Positions 33,729-44,341 of a stretch of 64,000 bases of DNA are shown piece after piece. Numbering within the stretch: the stretch's first letter is position 1; each line of letters starts with the position of its first letter. The DNA is taken from NCBI GenBank assembly GCA_023614405.1, contig CM042693.1:334411527-334475526 (forward strand), given 5' to 3'. A program made the position numbers and the translations under genes. The notes under the pieces were generated by a model, which saw only the letters and a program-made list of their open reading frames with translations, did not search any database and had not been told where the DNA came from. This DNA is from Avena insularis (taxonomy: Eukaryota > Streptophyta > Magnoliopsida > Poales > Poaceae).

Positions 33729-34185
33729 ATTAGGTTGTTCATGGGATTTGCATGGGTTGAGTCACGAGTTCGTTTTTTATCCTTTCTTGCTCGTGAACTC
33801 TCTAGTTTATGTGTGTGCTTGTGGACCTTGTTATTTGTGCGTCTTATTTACGTATGAGACTATGTGATATCATATGCATGTTGTTGGTATGCATGTTGTT
33901 GGCTTATGGCTGTTTGTATATGGTGGTGGAGTCTACATTGATATTATTTCATCTATTGTCTCCACCACATATGATTGGTGCACGGTATGTCCCCTATCTT
34001 ATTTTTCCCTTGCACATGTTCTGTTTTTGCAATAGAAAGGGGGAGCCTCCTTATATCTGTGCTAGTCTTGTCCTTAGAGCTTTATCTCTACCTTGCACAG
34101 GGGAGCCTGTTCCATTCATTGCGAAAATTGCTCTTTCTTATGCAAATCGTATGGGACTGTCATCAAACACCAAAAAGGGGGAGAT
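33729..34185 (+). mobile_element. SIRE/Maximus-like Copia, internal 3' region, right piece
   Basis: Continuation of 28324-28715 after the nested element. It ends with a purine tract aaaaagggggagat immediately before the LTR at 34186. Open frames here (for example 33809-34246) are short, rich in Cys, Leu and Val, and not recognisable. Confidence 0.6.
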
Positions 34186-34524
34186 TGAAAGGACTATGTT
34201 TTCCTTTGCTATTTTGGTGATGATGACAATCCCACTTGTGATCTAACCGTGTGCTTTAGTTTCAGATTATTTGTTTATTGATGGAGCTTATGGAGTGTGT
34301 GGATGCTATTTTTGGGATCTTGTAAAGACGGTGGTCTTTCGTTTTTCTCTTTCTCTCATTTTGTTGTTTTAGATCGCCGTACTATCAAGAGGGGGTCCAC
34401 CTCGGAAGGCTGTGGGGAATCATCTGTTCTTGCACAAACCATATTTGCACTGCCACAGCCATCCAATTCATCAGCGCGCGCGCGAGAGAGAGTTTCTGAT
34501 TTGTTGGTGCAGTTTTTTGTCTGA

Positions 34525-34992
34525 TCGGAACTTCCGACCAGGAGCCAGAAGTTCTGCTCAGGGTTCTCTATGGGATGGATCTAGGATTATTTCCAGTACA
34601 ACTTTCGGCGGAAGTTCCGGCCAGAGTTCAGAACCTACTGTATTGTAGTGTTCTATTTTACGGAACTTCCATCGGAAGTTCCTGTCGCAGGAACTTCCTT
34701 TGCTTTTTCCGCTGAGACCCTGAGCGGAACTTCCGCCCAGGCATCGGAACTTCCGGTCAGGAATTTTTTGCAACCCAGTTGTTCCGCCCCTAGTTCCGCT
34801 CAGGTTCAGAATACTTCTGTTTGCAAGTGTTCTATTTGACGGAACTTGGCCCGGAACTTGCTCCAGAAGTTTCACCGAAACTTCTGGTCATTCTGTCCGG
34901 AACTTCCGGTCAAGCTTTGGAGCGTCAACGGTTTTTATACCGTTGAAGAAGCGTTGGGCGAAACTTCCGGCCCCTCACTGGAACTTCCGGTG
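34525..34992. repeat. Cluster of palindromic GGAACTTCC / GGAAGTTCC motifs in the LTR
   Basis: About fifteen exact or near copies of ggaacttcc (or its complement) occur in ~470 bp, for example near 34527, 34612, 34660, 34673, 34691, 34724, 34747, 34898, 34962 and 34980. Spacing is irregular (13-60 bp). They precede the TATA-like box, so they lie in the probable U3 promoter region. They may be binding sites for a dimeric factor or simply sequence amplified within the LTR. Confidence 0.7.
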
Positions 34993-35030
34993 ATGTCGTG
35001 AACTGTCCAACGGTTCAGTTTGGAGGGGGC

Positions 35031-35039
35031 CTATTTAAG
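35031..35039 (+). promoter_or_regulatory. TATA-like box of the SIRE-like LTR
   Basis: The sequence ctatttaag lies between a GC-rich stretch and a pyrimidine-rich leader (caccctccttcttcctccta), about 40 bp after the last GGAACTTCC motif. Confidence 0.4.
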
Positions 35040-35796
35040 GCACCCTCCTTCTTCCTCCTACCTAACTCTTCAATTTTCTCTCTCCTCCATTAATACGAGC
35101 TTCACCTCACTAGATCTCTCTCCCTAGCCACTCAAATCACTTGATCTTTTGAGAGGTGGGAGAGGTGACCTAGATCTACACTTCCACCAAAGAAGATTTG
35201 ATTCCCGCACCTATCCTTTGTGGATCTTGTTACTCCTAGGTTTCCTGGAACCCTAGACGGTGTAGGGCATCCTCGGAGCTAAGGGCATGTGTTGTAAAGC
35301 TCCGTGGTGTCGTTGAGGGCCTCCAATTGAGTTGTAGAGTTTCCCCCTCAACCTTGTTGTAAAGGTTTCGGTTGGCACCTTCAAGATCACCGGTTAGTGG
35401 ATCGTGAGGTCTCCTTTGTGGGGGAGCTCACCGGAGAAGAAGGTGAGGCCTTTGTGGCGCTCGGGTGACCTTGTGTGGCCCCGACACCTCTCCAACATAG
35501 ACGTAGCTTCCTTGGAAGTGAACTACGGGAATTACATCTCCGTGTCCCCGCTCCGGTTATCTCGATCCTTACCTTTACTACTTGCTCTTTACCGCTCTTG
35601 TGCCTGTTGTTAGTTCTCTAGCATATAGGTTGTTCACCTAGTTGCATATCTAGAGAACTTATCTTCTTGCCAAGCCTAAAATTGAGTAACTAATTAAAAA
35701 TTGGTAGTCTCCTATTCAACCCCCCTCTAGTCGATTCAAAGTCGGTACTTTCAACTCTTATATATGCAACTAGGTACAGCGGAAGATGCTCCACCG

Positions 35797-35882
35797 GCGA
35801 CATCCATGCCTGTCTTCTGCATATTGTAACAAATAATGTGCGACATCCATGCCTGTCTTCTACACATTGTAAAAAATAATGC
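35797..35882 (+). repeat. Two-copy tandem repeat, 43-bp unit
   Basis: gcgacatccatgcctgtctt...aaataatg occurs at 35797-35839 and again from 35840, with a few differences. It follows the SIRE-like LTR closely. There is no coding meaning. Confidence 0.75.
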
Positions 35883-36200
35883 GTTCTTCAGATTTTACTT
35901 GTCTATTAAGGCAGTGACGTCAGAAGAGAAGTGTAAAAACTCACATTTGCAAACTGTAGGAAGAAGGTTTCAGGAACTCATTGATGCTCACAGACTAAAA
36001 ATGACAGAAAACATTTCATGATTAGTAATCTCTATGTACAGAAACAACAAAGTGTTGATATAAAATTGGGTGCATCAAGCACAAGGGTAATTGGTGTTTT
36101 AACAACAGGAATAGTATAAAAACTAAATCCAAGAACGGCAAATAAACACAACTATGATGTCCAGAAATGAATAAATTGGGCAAGTAGGCAAGTAAATGGT
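35883..36200. other. AT-rich interval without recognised feature
   Basis: The short open frame at 35836-36021 is not supported by any domain. No terminal repeats were found. Confidence 0.4.
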
Positions 36201-36285
36201 GATTGGCACTTTTTTAGCTGCATCATGTTCACTGCCATTCGATCTTCGGCAAGCAAAGCCACCAAGAACCGGCCTAGCCCAAGGG

Positions 36286-36850
36286 CTACCCTAGGTTTGG
36301 CTCATTTGTATGGGAGAAAACCATTAGAGATGAGCGAAACGAACCAGAAGAGATGTCAATCGGCGTCGCCACTGCCGGGCTTCCTCCGCTGCGCAAGCTC
36401 CTCTGCCAAGCGACCTTGGTTTCGTTTGGTCTCTTGCACCGCCGCACTGCCATGCCCAAGGTGGCGGAGGATAACAGGGTGCTTATCCTTGGTGCCTCCT
36501 TCACATGCTATTGCTGCACGCACGACAAGTCAGCTCGCCGGTGGCGGCCAGCCAGGAGATGGGTGTGGACCGGGAAGGGAATGGGGAACAGAGATGAGGC
36601 GGGAATGGGGAGGTGCGGAGAGGCGAGGATGGGGAGACGAGGGAAGGCAGGTTTGGGGGTGATGCGGGACAAGGAGGAGGCGAGGGGATTGGGTGAGGGG
36701 AGAACCGAGAGGATTGGTGGCCGGCCATGAGAGGAAAGGAGAGGCGGGCGAGAGGGACGAGAGCGAGGGACTTGTGGGCGGCGGCTCGAGGGATTACGTG
36801 GGCTAGGGTTTCCTACCGCTTGGCTTTGCGCGTGCTTTTGCATTTTATAT
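36286..36850 (-). pseudogene. Possible gene start on the minus strand (promoter, leader, first exon)
   Basis: Read on the minus strand there is a TATA-like catataaaat at about 36843-36852. It is followed by the telo-box-like aaaccctagcc (about 36805-36815), then an ATG at 36728 opening a 75-codon Pro/Ser-rich frame (MAGHQSSRFSPHPIPSPPPC...). The composition could be a plastid transit peptide, but the frame stops at 36501. A second frame (36504-36286, with AVRRCKRPNETKVAWQRSLR) follows. No family is recognised, and it may be a decayed first exon or captured gene DNA. Confidence 0.25.
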
Positions 36851-37127
36851 GGACGCGGGCGTCTTAGTTTACTCCAGCGACGAAAAACTTTGGGTCCGAG
36901 GTGGGAGGGTAGAACCATAAACTTGAATCGCTTCACATCGGCTCGACCCAATCCACCGGCTGAGGGGTCACTGTGAGGTAGGCCGACCAAAACGGGGGAC
37001 CTAACAGCGGCGAAGCGCACTACCAGGCGGGTAGGACAGGGCCGGTCCATTACGTACACGCGAGTATGAGTGGGCAGACCTAGACCGCTGATTCCGAATT
37101 GGACGGCCAAAAATTTAGGATTTCTGT

Positions 37128-37227
37128 GGATAGGTACGGATAATAGAAAATTACCTGTCCATTATGTTTCTTAATGCCTTTAGGCACCCGTTATCTTTGC
37201 ATAGGTACGGATAATAGAAAATTACCC
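37128..37227 (+). repeat. Short direct repeat
   Basis: ataggtacggataatagaaa plus attacc occurs twice about 72 bp apart (near 37128 and 37201). No element boundary explains it. Confidence 0.6.
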
Positions 37228-37289
37228 ATTGCAATCTAGGTACATTTTCCTAGTTGCACATTTTGCCAAAAAAAAGTCAACTAACTTAA

Positions 37290-37870
37290 GGGAAAAAGTG
37301 TAACCTATATAGCAAGACAAAAAAAAAGGAAAATACATATTGAATCTTAGTTGCGATTTTCTTGATAAGCTAGTTGCACATTTCTTTAAAAAGTGCAACT
37401 ACACATAATGGCAGACCCATGTGATTTCTAAAGCCTGGGCATAACACATATATAATGCTCAAGATGTTGATAAATTACCATAATATCACAAGTATCAAGC
37501 AGATACCTTGGGTCCGCCACTGACTACACATGAAACAAAAGTACAACCTATAAATAACCACACACGAAAGTTGAAAAATACATATTGGACCATTGGTTGC
37601 AATTTTATTGATAAGGTAGTTTCCTATTTCTAAAAAATGCAACTATGAAGTAGTAAAAAGTGCATCCTATAATATTTTCCGAAAAGTAAGAAAACCTAGT
37701 GCAACTTATAAATAGGATAACCTATATAATCTTGTTTCACTTTTCTCGATAAAGTAGTTTCAATTTTCTGAAAAAGCGCAACTATACTGTGGTAAAAAGT
37801 GAAAGATATACAAATGACTAGACAATAAAAATGAAAAAAAAGCCATATACAATCTTGTTGTCCCCTCAAA
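37290..37870. repeat. AT-rich degenerate repeat region
   Basis: Three diverged segments share the pattern (t/c)ttgataa(g)gtagtt(g/t)c...aaaaa(g/t)(t/c)gcaacta, near 37355, 37605 and 37740. The region also has poly-A runs and no gene. The first segment is interrupted by a hAT-like MITE. Confidence 0.45.
37407..37523. mobile_element. hAT-like MITE (117 bp) with 8-bp target duplication
   Basis: The right end read in reverse is tcagtggcggacccaagg and the left end is aatggcagaccca, an imperfect inverted repeat of the CAGTGGCGG type known for hAT elements. The eight bases ctacacat flank it at 37399-37406 and 37524-37531; an 8-bp duplication is the hAT hallmark. Confidence 0.65.
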
Positions 37871-37999
37871 TCAAATCATATATTGAGAGGATTGTGAGCA
37901 TATAAAGGTTCAAAAAACAAAACAGAAAAAGATCAGAAAAAACAAAGGCCAAAATAGAAGAAAGCCTACACGCTCCATATTCCACGAAAACCCACTTGC

Positions 38000-38455
38000 A
38001 TCGTCAACCCAGCTCCAGCTCATCTAGTTTGACGCATGCAGAAACAGACCAACAGTGAACCGATGCTCCACCCGATTGGACGCTATGCTTCCGAGACTTG
38101 TATAACAGTAGTCGGATGAGGTTTATCGATTTTGAAAATGAACTATCCTCAAATTATTTTGAAGGTTGCAACTCGTTCCGTCACGTCTATACCCAGGTAC
38201 CACACCGAGAGATAATGAACCAGCCCCCTATATATTTATTTTTCAAGTCCAAGCTCTTCCAAAAATTGCTCAAAACTAAAAAAAAAAGTTTAGAAGTCTG
38301 TGCGCGGCACCAACCAAACCCCGGCGCGAGCCTGGCCAGGGCTTGGCCCATTCCGCTGCGAAACCTACCCATGACCCGGGCCTATCTAATATCCATCCAA
38401 GCTTCGTTCGCTGAGGGGCGAGGGTTTCGTAGCGGGAACGTCTCCTTATCCCTCC
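38000..38455 (+). promoter_or_regulatory. Distal promoter region of the ubiquitin-like gene, displaced by a Gypsy insertion
   Basis: Removing the Gypsy element and one cctcc duplication joins this stretch directly to the TATA box and leader at 48651-48750. It contains GGCCCA/GGGCCT-type motifs (about 38340-38385) that resemble the site II elements of housekeeping plant genes. No other gene lies between 37.9 and 38.4 kb. The extent to the left is an estimate. Confidence 0.5.
38451..38455. repeat. Target duplication cctcc of the Tat-lineage Gypsy
   Basis: cctcc precedes LTR 1 at 38451-38455 and follows LTR 2 at 48651-48655, with the element ends TG...CA between. Confidence 0.88.
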
Positions 38456-38944
38456 TGATGGGGATATGCCTACCGGGGTATACCCAGCAGGACGTTTCCG
38501 ACTGGCCCAAGACTTGGCGAGTGGGCCTGCAAGACGGCGACTGGATTGAAGCCCAGCGAGGAACCAAGCGACTGGAAGCTGAAGGCCCAGGCGAGTAGAT
38601 AGGCCCAGTCGGATTAGGTTAAACGAGTATCGAAGCTTTAGCTGAATCGGTTGAGATATGTAAACCCTAGGGGAGGTGAGCCTATATAAACCTCCCTGCG
38701 GGGCGTGTAGAGATACGTTCCATCATACCCCCAAGCGACTCGCCGCCTAGCCGCCGAGCTCGCCCATTGTACCACCTCCATAATACAATCTAGCAGGAGT
38801 AGGTCTTTACCCTCCGGGGGGCCGAACCTGGGTAAAACCCTGAGTCTCCGCCCTCATCTCGCACCGCAGATGGCTGGCCGCCCTTGCCCCTCGTTCTACT
38901 ACTCGCTGCCGATTGCAGCATCTGCCGTGACCATTCCCACGATA
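38456..38944 (+). repeat. 5' LTR of the Tat-lineage Gypsy
   Basis: 489 bp from tgatggggatatgcc to cattcccacgata. The final CA has become TA (LTR 2 ends cgaca). TATA box cctatataaa lies at 38681-38690. A short frame through the leader, starting in the LTR at 38870, reaches the gag region but is not a convincing start. Confidence 0.92.
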
Positions 38945-38945
38945 G

Positions 38946-38962
38946 TGGCGCCCACCGTGGGG
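38946..38962 (+). promoter_or_regulatory. Primer-binding site of the Tat-lineage Gypsy
   Basis: tggcgcccaccgtgggg, one base after the LTR, is the characteristic primer-binding-site sequence of grass RIRE2/Cinful-type elements. Confidence 0.8.
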
Positions 38963-39374
38963 CCTGGCCGGTCTGGCCGGTGTTCTGCGGCGAGATCCAA
39001 TCTGCCCATCAACGAGACGGTCGCCACCGGCCGCATGATAGCGATCGGCGAGATGCTCCAAATCTTGTCGAGCAGCTACGTCTCGGCGGCGCGACCCGTC
39101 ACGCACAGCGTGATCCTGCCGATCGGCACGATTAGCCACTTCGTCGGCCTCACCGACGTCATCGTCTCGGAGGACTCGGCTCGCATCCGCGAGTTGCCGC
39201 CACGCGATCGGCTCTCCGAGAGCCAGATCCGCACGATCCATCGCCTCGCCTCGAAACTCAGCAGCCGCGGAAGACGCGGCCCTCAACGACGACGCCGACT
39301 CGGCGACCCCGGCGTCACTCGCCGGGTCCATCACCGCGGCTTCACCCGCGGGCTCCATTACTCAGGTCTCCAAC

Positions 39375-40385
39375 GTGGGAGACTTCGAGGACCCCTCCAT
39401 CCTCGGGATCTTCGAATTCGACTCCGGGTCAGAGAACTCCGCCGACCTCCGTGACGGAACCAGCCGCCATGCTGCGACCTACATGGCGACCGGCACCGAT
39501 CCGCCGGAGGATCCATTCTCCACCCCAATCCCTCCTAACGCCACGGCGACGGAGGTCGAGGAACTCCGCCTGAAACTGGCGGAGGCAGTGCGCAAGGAGC
39601 AAGCCGAGCGCGAAAAATTTCGCCTCGAGCAGGTGACGGCGCAGGAGCTATCGCGCTACCACCAACAGCGGATCAGGTCGCGCCTGAACCCCACCGTTCA
39701 GGGGCGTGCCCTGAACTTCGACGACGAAAACGACCTGGCCCGCGTGGCCGAGCGCACGATCTGCGAGAACGCGCCACCAGGAGGAAGCGCCCGACCCCTG
39801 CCAGGGTCGAACATCCTGTACCTGGACACCTTTAGGCGGCTGCGGCTCCCGCAGTCGATGATCGAGACGACCCACACCACGTTCCACGGCATCGTCCCCG
39901 GTCGGAAGGCGTACCCGATCGGCAAGGTCACGCTGCCAGTCACCTTCGGCACACCAGCAAACTTCCGCACCGAGCGGATCGTCTTCGAGCTCGTGCCCTT
40001 CGACAACCCCTACCATTGCGTCCTGGGGCGCCAGGCGTTCGCCAAGTTCATGGCAGCGCCCCACTATGCGTACAACGCGATGAAGCTCCCCGGGCCGTGC
40101 GTCGTCATCACCATAAACGGCGACCCCGACATGGCCGCCGAGTGCGAGGCCAAAGGTGCCGAGCTCGCTGACGCCGTCATCGCGGCGGAGACCAACCACG
40201 CAGATGAACTCGCCAAATACGCGAGCGGGGTCAACAACGACGACCCCACCATACTCAAGAAGCCCAACTCGGAGGGCGCAAACACCTCAACCTTTGAGGC
40301 CACCACGCACACCCGTACCGTCGAGCTAGTCCCAGGCGACTCCAGCCAGACGGTGACGATCGGGACGGGCATGAGCCCGACATAG
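39375..40385 (+). pseudogene. Gag N-terminus fused to protease remnant (internal deletion)
   Basis: A 336-codon frame starts in the N-terminal Gag region (ATEVEELRLKLAEAVRKEQA, then SRLNPTVQGRALNFDDENDL and VAERTICENAPP). It jumps at about 39780-39810 into the C-terminal part of the protease region (SNILYLDTFRRLRLPQSMIE, GIVPGRKAYPIGKVTLPVTF, YHCVLGRQAFAKFMAAPHYA). The capsid domain, the zinc knuckles and the protease Asp motif are missing, so this is an in-frame deletion derivative. It ends at a TAG (40383-40385) that fits CAG-to-TAG, since the next codons (EVALIEFLRENRDIFAWKPS) continue the polyprotein. Confidence 0.8.
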
Positions 40386-41290
40386 GAAGTCGCGCTCATC
40401 GAGTTCCTCCGTGAGAACAGGGACATCTTCGCATGGAAGCCCTCTGACATGCCTGGTGTCCCCAGGGAGCTCGCTGAGCACAAGCTAAACGCCGACCCCA
40501 AAGTGCGACCTGTCAAGCAGTCGCTGCGGCCCTTCAATGAAGAGCGCGCCGAGCAATCGCCGAAGAGGTGCAGCGTCTACTCACTGCAGGCTTCATCCGG
40601 CCGATCAAATACTCCAAGTGGCTGGCAAACCCAGTCCTGGTCGAGAAGAAAAACGGGACCTGGAGGATGTGTATCGACTACACAAACCTGAACAGCGCCT
40701 GCCCAAAGGAGCAGTTCGTCCTCCCGCGGATCGACCAGATAATTGATTCCACCGCGGGCTCGGAGTCGTTGTGCTTCCTCGACGTCTCTGGTTACAACCA
40801 GATCAAAATGGCTGTCAAAGACGAGGAGAAGACGGCGTTCATCACGCCATTCGGAGCCTTCTGCTACACCGCCATGACCTTCGGCCTCAAGAACGCCGGG
40901 GCAACCTACCAGCGGTGCATGCAAGAATGCCTTGCGAGCCAAATTGGCCGCAACATCCACGTCTACATCGACGACGTGGTCGTAAAGTCCGCTCGCCAGG
41001 GCGACCTACTCGCCGACCTGGCGGAAACGTTCGCTAACTTGCGAAAATATAAGATAAAGCTCAACCCAGGCAAATGCACCTTCGGTGTACCCGCAGGGCA
41101 GCTACTGGGCTACGTCGTCTCCAAGCGCGGGATCGAGGCGAACCCCACCAAGATCGACACGATCGCCCGACTCGGCAAACCCGAGTGCTTGCACGACGTT
41201 CAGAAGTTGGCCGGGCGAGTAGCGGCTCTCAGTCGCTTCATCCCCCGCTTGGGCGAGAAGGCAATGCCTCTATATCGCCGATGCAAGAAC
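40386..41290 (+). pseudogene. Gypsy reverse transcriptase
   Basis: After the stop the frame continues through IFAWKPSDMPGVPRELAEHK and PVKQSLRPFNEERA. A frameshift near 40540 leads to the RT body: LLTAGFIRPIKYSKWLANPV, WRMCIDYTNLNSACPKEQFV, FLDVSGYNQIKMAVKDEEKT, FGLKNAGATYQRCMQECLAS, the catalytic HVYIDDVVVKS and FGVPAGQLLGYVVSKRGIEA. The fingers, palm and YIDD box are intact in one open stretch (40568-41270). It then breaks up in the RNase H part. Confidence 0.9.
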
Positions 41291-42470
41291 CCCACATTCG
41301 GTGGGACAAGGAGGCGGACGACGCGCTCCGCGACCTCAAGAAGGTGCTACCGCGCGACCGCTACTCGCCGCCCGGTCGACAAAGAACCCATGCTAGTCAC
41401 GTCGCGGCTTCCGAGCGCCGTCGTCATGCTGGGTCATGGTCGTCGGCGACGGAGGAAGGAAAGGAGCGCCTAGTACAGCGACGGTCTACTACATCAGCGA
41501 GGTCCTCACCGAAGTCGCCAGCCGTACCCGCAGTACCGAAGCTGGTATACGCGGTCTTCGTGCAGCGACGCTGCCGAACTACTTCCAGGAGCACCCGATC
41601 ACGGTCGTCTCCTCCGCACCGCTGCAGGACATCATCCGCAACTGCGGAGGCGACCGGGCGAAGTCGCCAAATGGGCGTCGAGATCGGCGTCCACAACATC
41701 AAATACGAGCCGCGATCAAGTCACAGGTGCCCTAGCGGACTTCATCGCCGACCGGAAGAAGCCCAGCAGCCGAGAAGCTGCCATACCTCCATTCATCGAG
41801 CTCGCACCGACGGCTCCAAGAACGCGGACGGCAGCGCCAGGATCGTGCTAACTTCACCAAAGGGCGACAAGCTCCGCTACATCCTCTGCCTCGACTTCAC
41901 ACCTGCACCAACAACATGGCCGAGCACGAGGCCTTACTCCACGGCATGCGGCGCCAAGGAGATGAACGTCAATCGCCACGCTGCTACGGCGACTCCGACC
42001 GTCGCAGGCAAGTCGCCGGCACTGCGACGCCATCTCCCCACCATGGCGGCGCATCGCCAAGCAGTGGACAATCTGGGCGACACTTCACAGGCTACTCCGT
42101 CGAGTGGATCGACAGCGGAAGAACGAGGCCGAGGCGCCTCTCGTGATCGGGTCGGCTCGACCGCACCACCCGCCGCGTCTTCCTCGACACGATCACTGCT
42201 TACCGTCTCCCCCAAGGGAGATCGACATCGAGTCCCGTCCAACTTTTCGTCGCGAGCAACGAGCTGCACGACCGACCAAGCCCTACATCGCTTACCGAAG
42301 CCGCACCTTGCCGGCAGACGAGACGAAGCTTCGATGATCGCCGTCGATGCAAGTCCTACGCCATCATCGCCGGGCGAGCTCCACAAGCTGATGTCACCGG
42401 CGTGTTCCAACGGTGCGTCCAACCCGCCAAGGACGCAAGATCCTCCACGACATCCACTCCGTGGCTGCGC
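41290..42470 (+). pseudogene. Gypsy RNase H and linker, scrambled by indels
   Basis: Homology to the Tat-type RNase H jumps between the three plus frames: WDKEADDALRDLKKVL, then VDKEPMLV, then VYYISEVLTEV, NYFQEHPITVVSSAPLQDII, GVHNIKYEP, MAEHEALLHGM and YSVEWID. Many small indels make it uninterpretable as a protein. Long frames through this area in any single frame, such as the start of the 809-codon frame at 41074, are partly out-of-frame translation. Confidence 0.75.
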
Positions 42471-42477
42471 CACCACG

Positions 42478-43503
42478 CTGGCGCCCGCTCTCGCCGCCAA
42501 GGCTATGCGACATGGCTTCTCGCCCATCAGACACGCCGACGCTGTCGACATTGTCCAGCGGTGCGCCGGGTGCCAGAAGTACGCCAACCAGACGCACGTG
42601 CCGAGCTCAGCGCTCAAAACAATCCCCATCACCTGGCCATTCGCCGTATGGGGCATGGACATGGTGGGCCCCTTCAAGAAGGCTCCCTCCGGCTACACCC
42701 ACCTCCTGGTCGCAGTCGACAAATTCACAAAGTGGGTGGAGGCCAAGCCAGTCCGGAAATGCGACGGGAAGACCGCCACAAAATTCCTACGCGAGCTCAT
42801 ATATCGCTACGGGTTCCCCAACAGCATCATCACGGACAACGGCACCAACTTCGCCAAAGGAGCCATGGCCGAGTTCTGCGAGGAACACCACATCCGGCTA
42901 GACCTGGCATCAGTCGCCCACCCGGAGTCCAACGGACAAGCCGAACGAGCCAATCAGAGCATCCTCCACGGCCTGAAGCCGCGACTCCAAGCACCACTCG
43001 AGCGCACCGCTAGGTGCTGGGTCGAGGAGCTACCCTCCGTCATCTGGGGCATCCGCACCTCGGTCAACAGGTCGACAGGATTCACCCCCTTCTTCATGGT
43101 GTACGGCGCCGAGGCAGTCATGCCCACCGACCTTGAGCACGACTCGCCGAGGGTCGTCCACTACACGGAGGCCGCGAACGAACTCGCACGACAGGATGGA
43201 GTCGATCAACTCGACGAGGCACGCGACCTAGCCCGTTCGCGCACCGCCATCTACCAACAAGGACTCCGCCGCTATCACAGCCGGCGGGTGAAAACTCGCA
43301 CCTTCCAAGAAGGCGACCTGGTGCTGCGCCTCATCCAGGACAAGAAGGGCATGCACAAGCTCTCCCCTCCGTGGGAAGGGACATTCGCCATCGGGCGAGT
43401 ACTCGGCAACGACGCCTACTACCTCATCGACGTTCGCGGGGACGGCAAACTCGACGTCAAGCGACCATGGAATGTAAACCTCCTACGGAAGTTCTACGCC
43501 TAG
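42478..43503 (+). pseudogene. Gypsy integrase
   Basis: A clean frame shows the zinc-binding CAGCQKYANQTHVPS and the catalytic core (VWGMDMVGPFKKAPSGYTHL, SIITDNGTNFAKGAMAEFCE, HPESNGQAERANQSILHGLK) with the two Asp and Glu visible. The C-terminal region follows (RKCDG, FFMVYGAEAVMPTDLEHDSP, FQEGDLVLRLIQDKKGMHKL, LSPPWEGTFAIGRVLGNDAY), ending LLRKFYA at 43503. There is no chromodomain, as expected for the Tat lineage. This domain itself looks intact, although no intact polyprotein leads into it. Confidence 0.9.
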
Positions 43504-44341
43504 AACCCCACATATGTACTTTCCAGTCGCTATGAAATAAAAAGAAACGGTTACCGCAAATTGCGCCTACTCTCCGTGTCTTGTGCCACTCGCACTCGTA
43601 ATAACAGCATCACGCTAACCGCAGAAGTCAACCTTTGGTACAGCGATCGGCACGGCTAAGTAGTGCGGTGCAAGAGCACTGAGTCACCTCAGGTCTTGCA
43701 TCGTCCACGAAAAAGCCTACCCGGAGCCCCATTGGAGTCGCCTAGATCGACTGGTTCTACGAACCAAGACTACTGCCTACGCTTCTTACAGCGACCACGG
43801 TCCTCCGCATCCTCGACATAGCGACTCGAACGGCTAAGTACCACGCTCGGGGACTGCGGACCAGTTCACCTCGAGCGGTCCGGGAAAACGCCAAGTAGGA
43901 GAGCATGCCCAGGACTCGCCACGCGACTGACCCCACGGGCCAGGCAGGAGTGACGCGCACAAACTAACGCGCCAAGTCCTCACTCACCCTCGAGTCGTGC
44001 CTGGAACAGCCAAGTACCACGCTCGGGGACTCGCCACCGACCTCGTTCGCGACGGAAACGGCGCACAAGTACATTCAAGGGAGTCGCCTAGCGACTGGCT
44101 CTTCGAGTCCAGGCGAGTCGACCACAATAATAAAACACACAAAGAGAACAAACACATCACATACGAGGTAAACCCCACAAAAGGGCGGACGCGCTCGAGG
44201 ACTCGTTCAAACAACAATCACGAACATTTGACAAATACCAAAATAGACACGACATCTCATTCGATAGCATGTTGCATTGTCTCGCATTACAAAATATGCC
44301 CGCATGACAGAACTGCTGCTAACGCCACAAGGCAAACTATC
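43504..44341 (+). repeat. 3' non-coding region of the Tat element with diverged repeats
   Basis: Motifs such as ggctaagtaccacgctcggg and cgctcggggactcgcc recur (about 43650, 43830, 44010-44030). No sense reading frame is supported. Confidence 0.6.

Larger units (their letters stand above)
34186..35753 (+). mobile_element. 3' LTR of the SIRE/Maximus-like Copia (1568 bp)
   Basis: It starts tgaaaggactatg after the purine tract and ends gtcggtactttca; the ends match as TGAAAG...CTTTCA. It carries the GGAACTTCC repeat cluster (34525-34992) upstream of a TATA-like ctatttaagg at about 35031. The 5' LTR was not found in the window, consistent with deletion of the left part. Confidence 0.7.

Noticed and set aside
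41074..42470. First half of the 809-codon frame through the Tat RNase H region
   Set aside because: Homology to RNase H shifts among three frames here; the Arg/Ser/Pro-rich translation is out of frame until the integrase begins near 42478.
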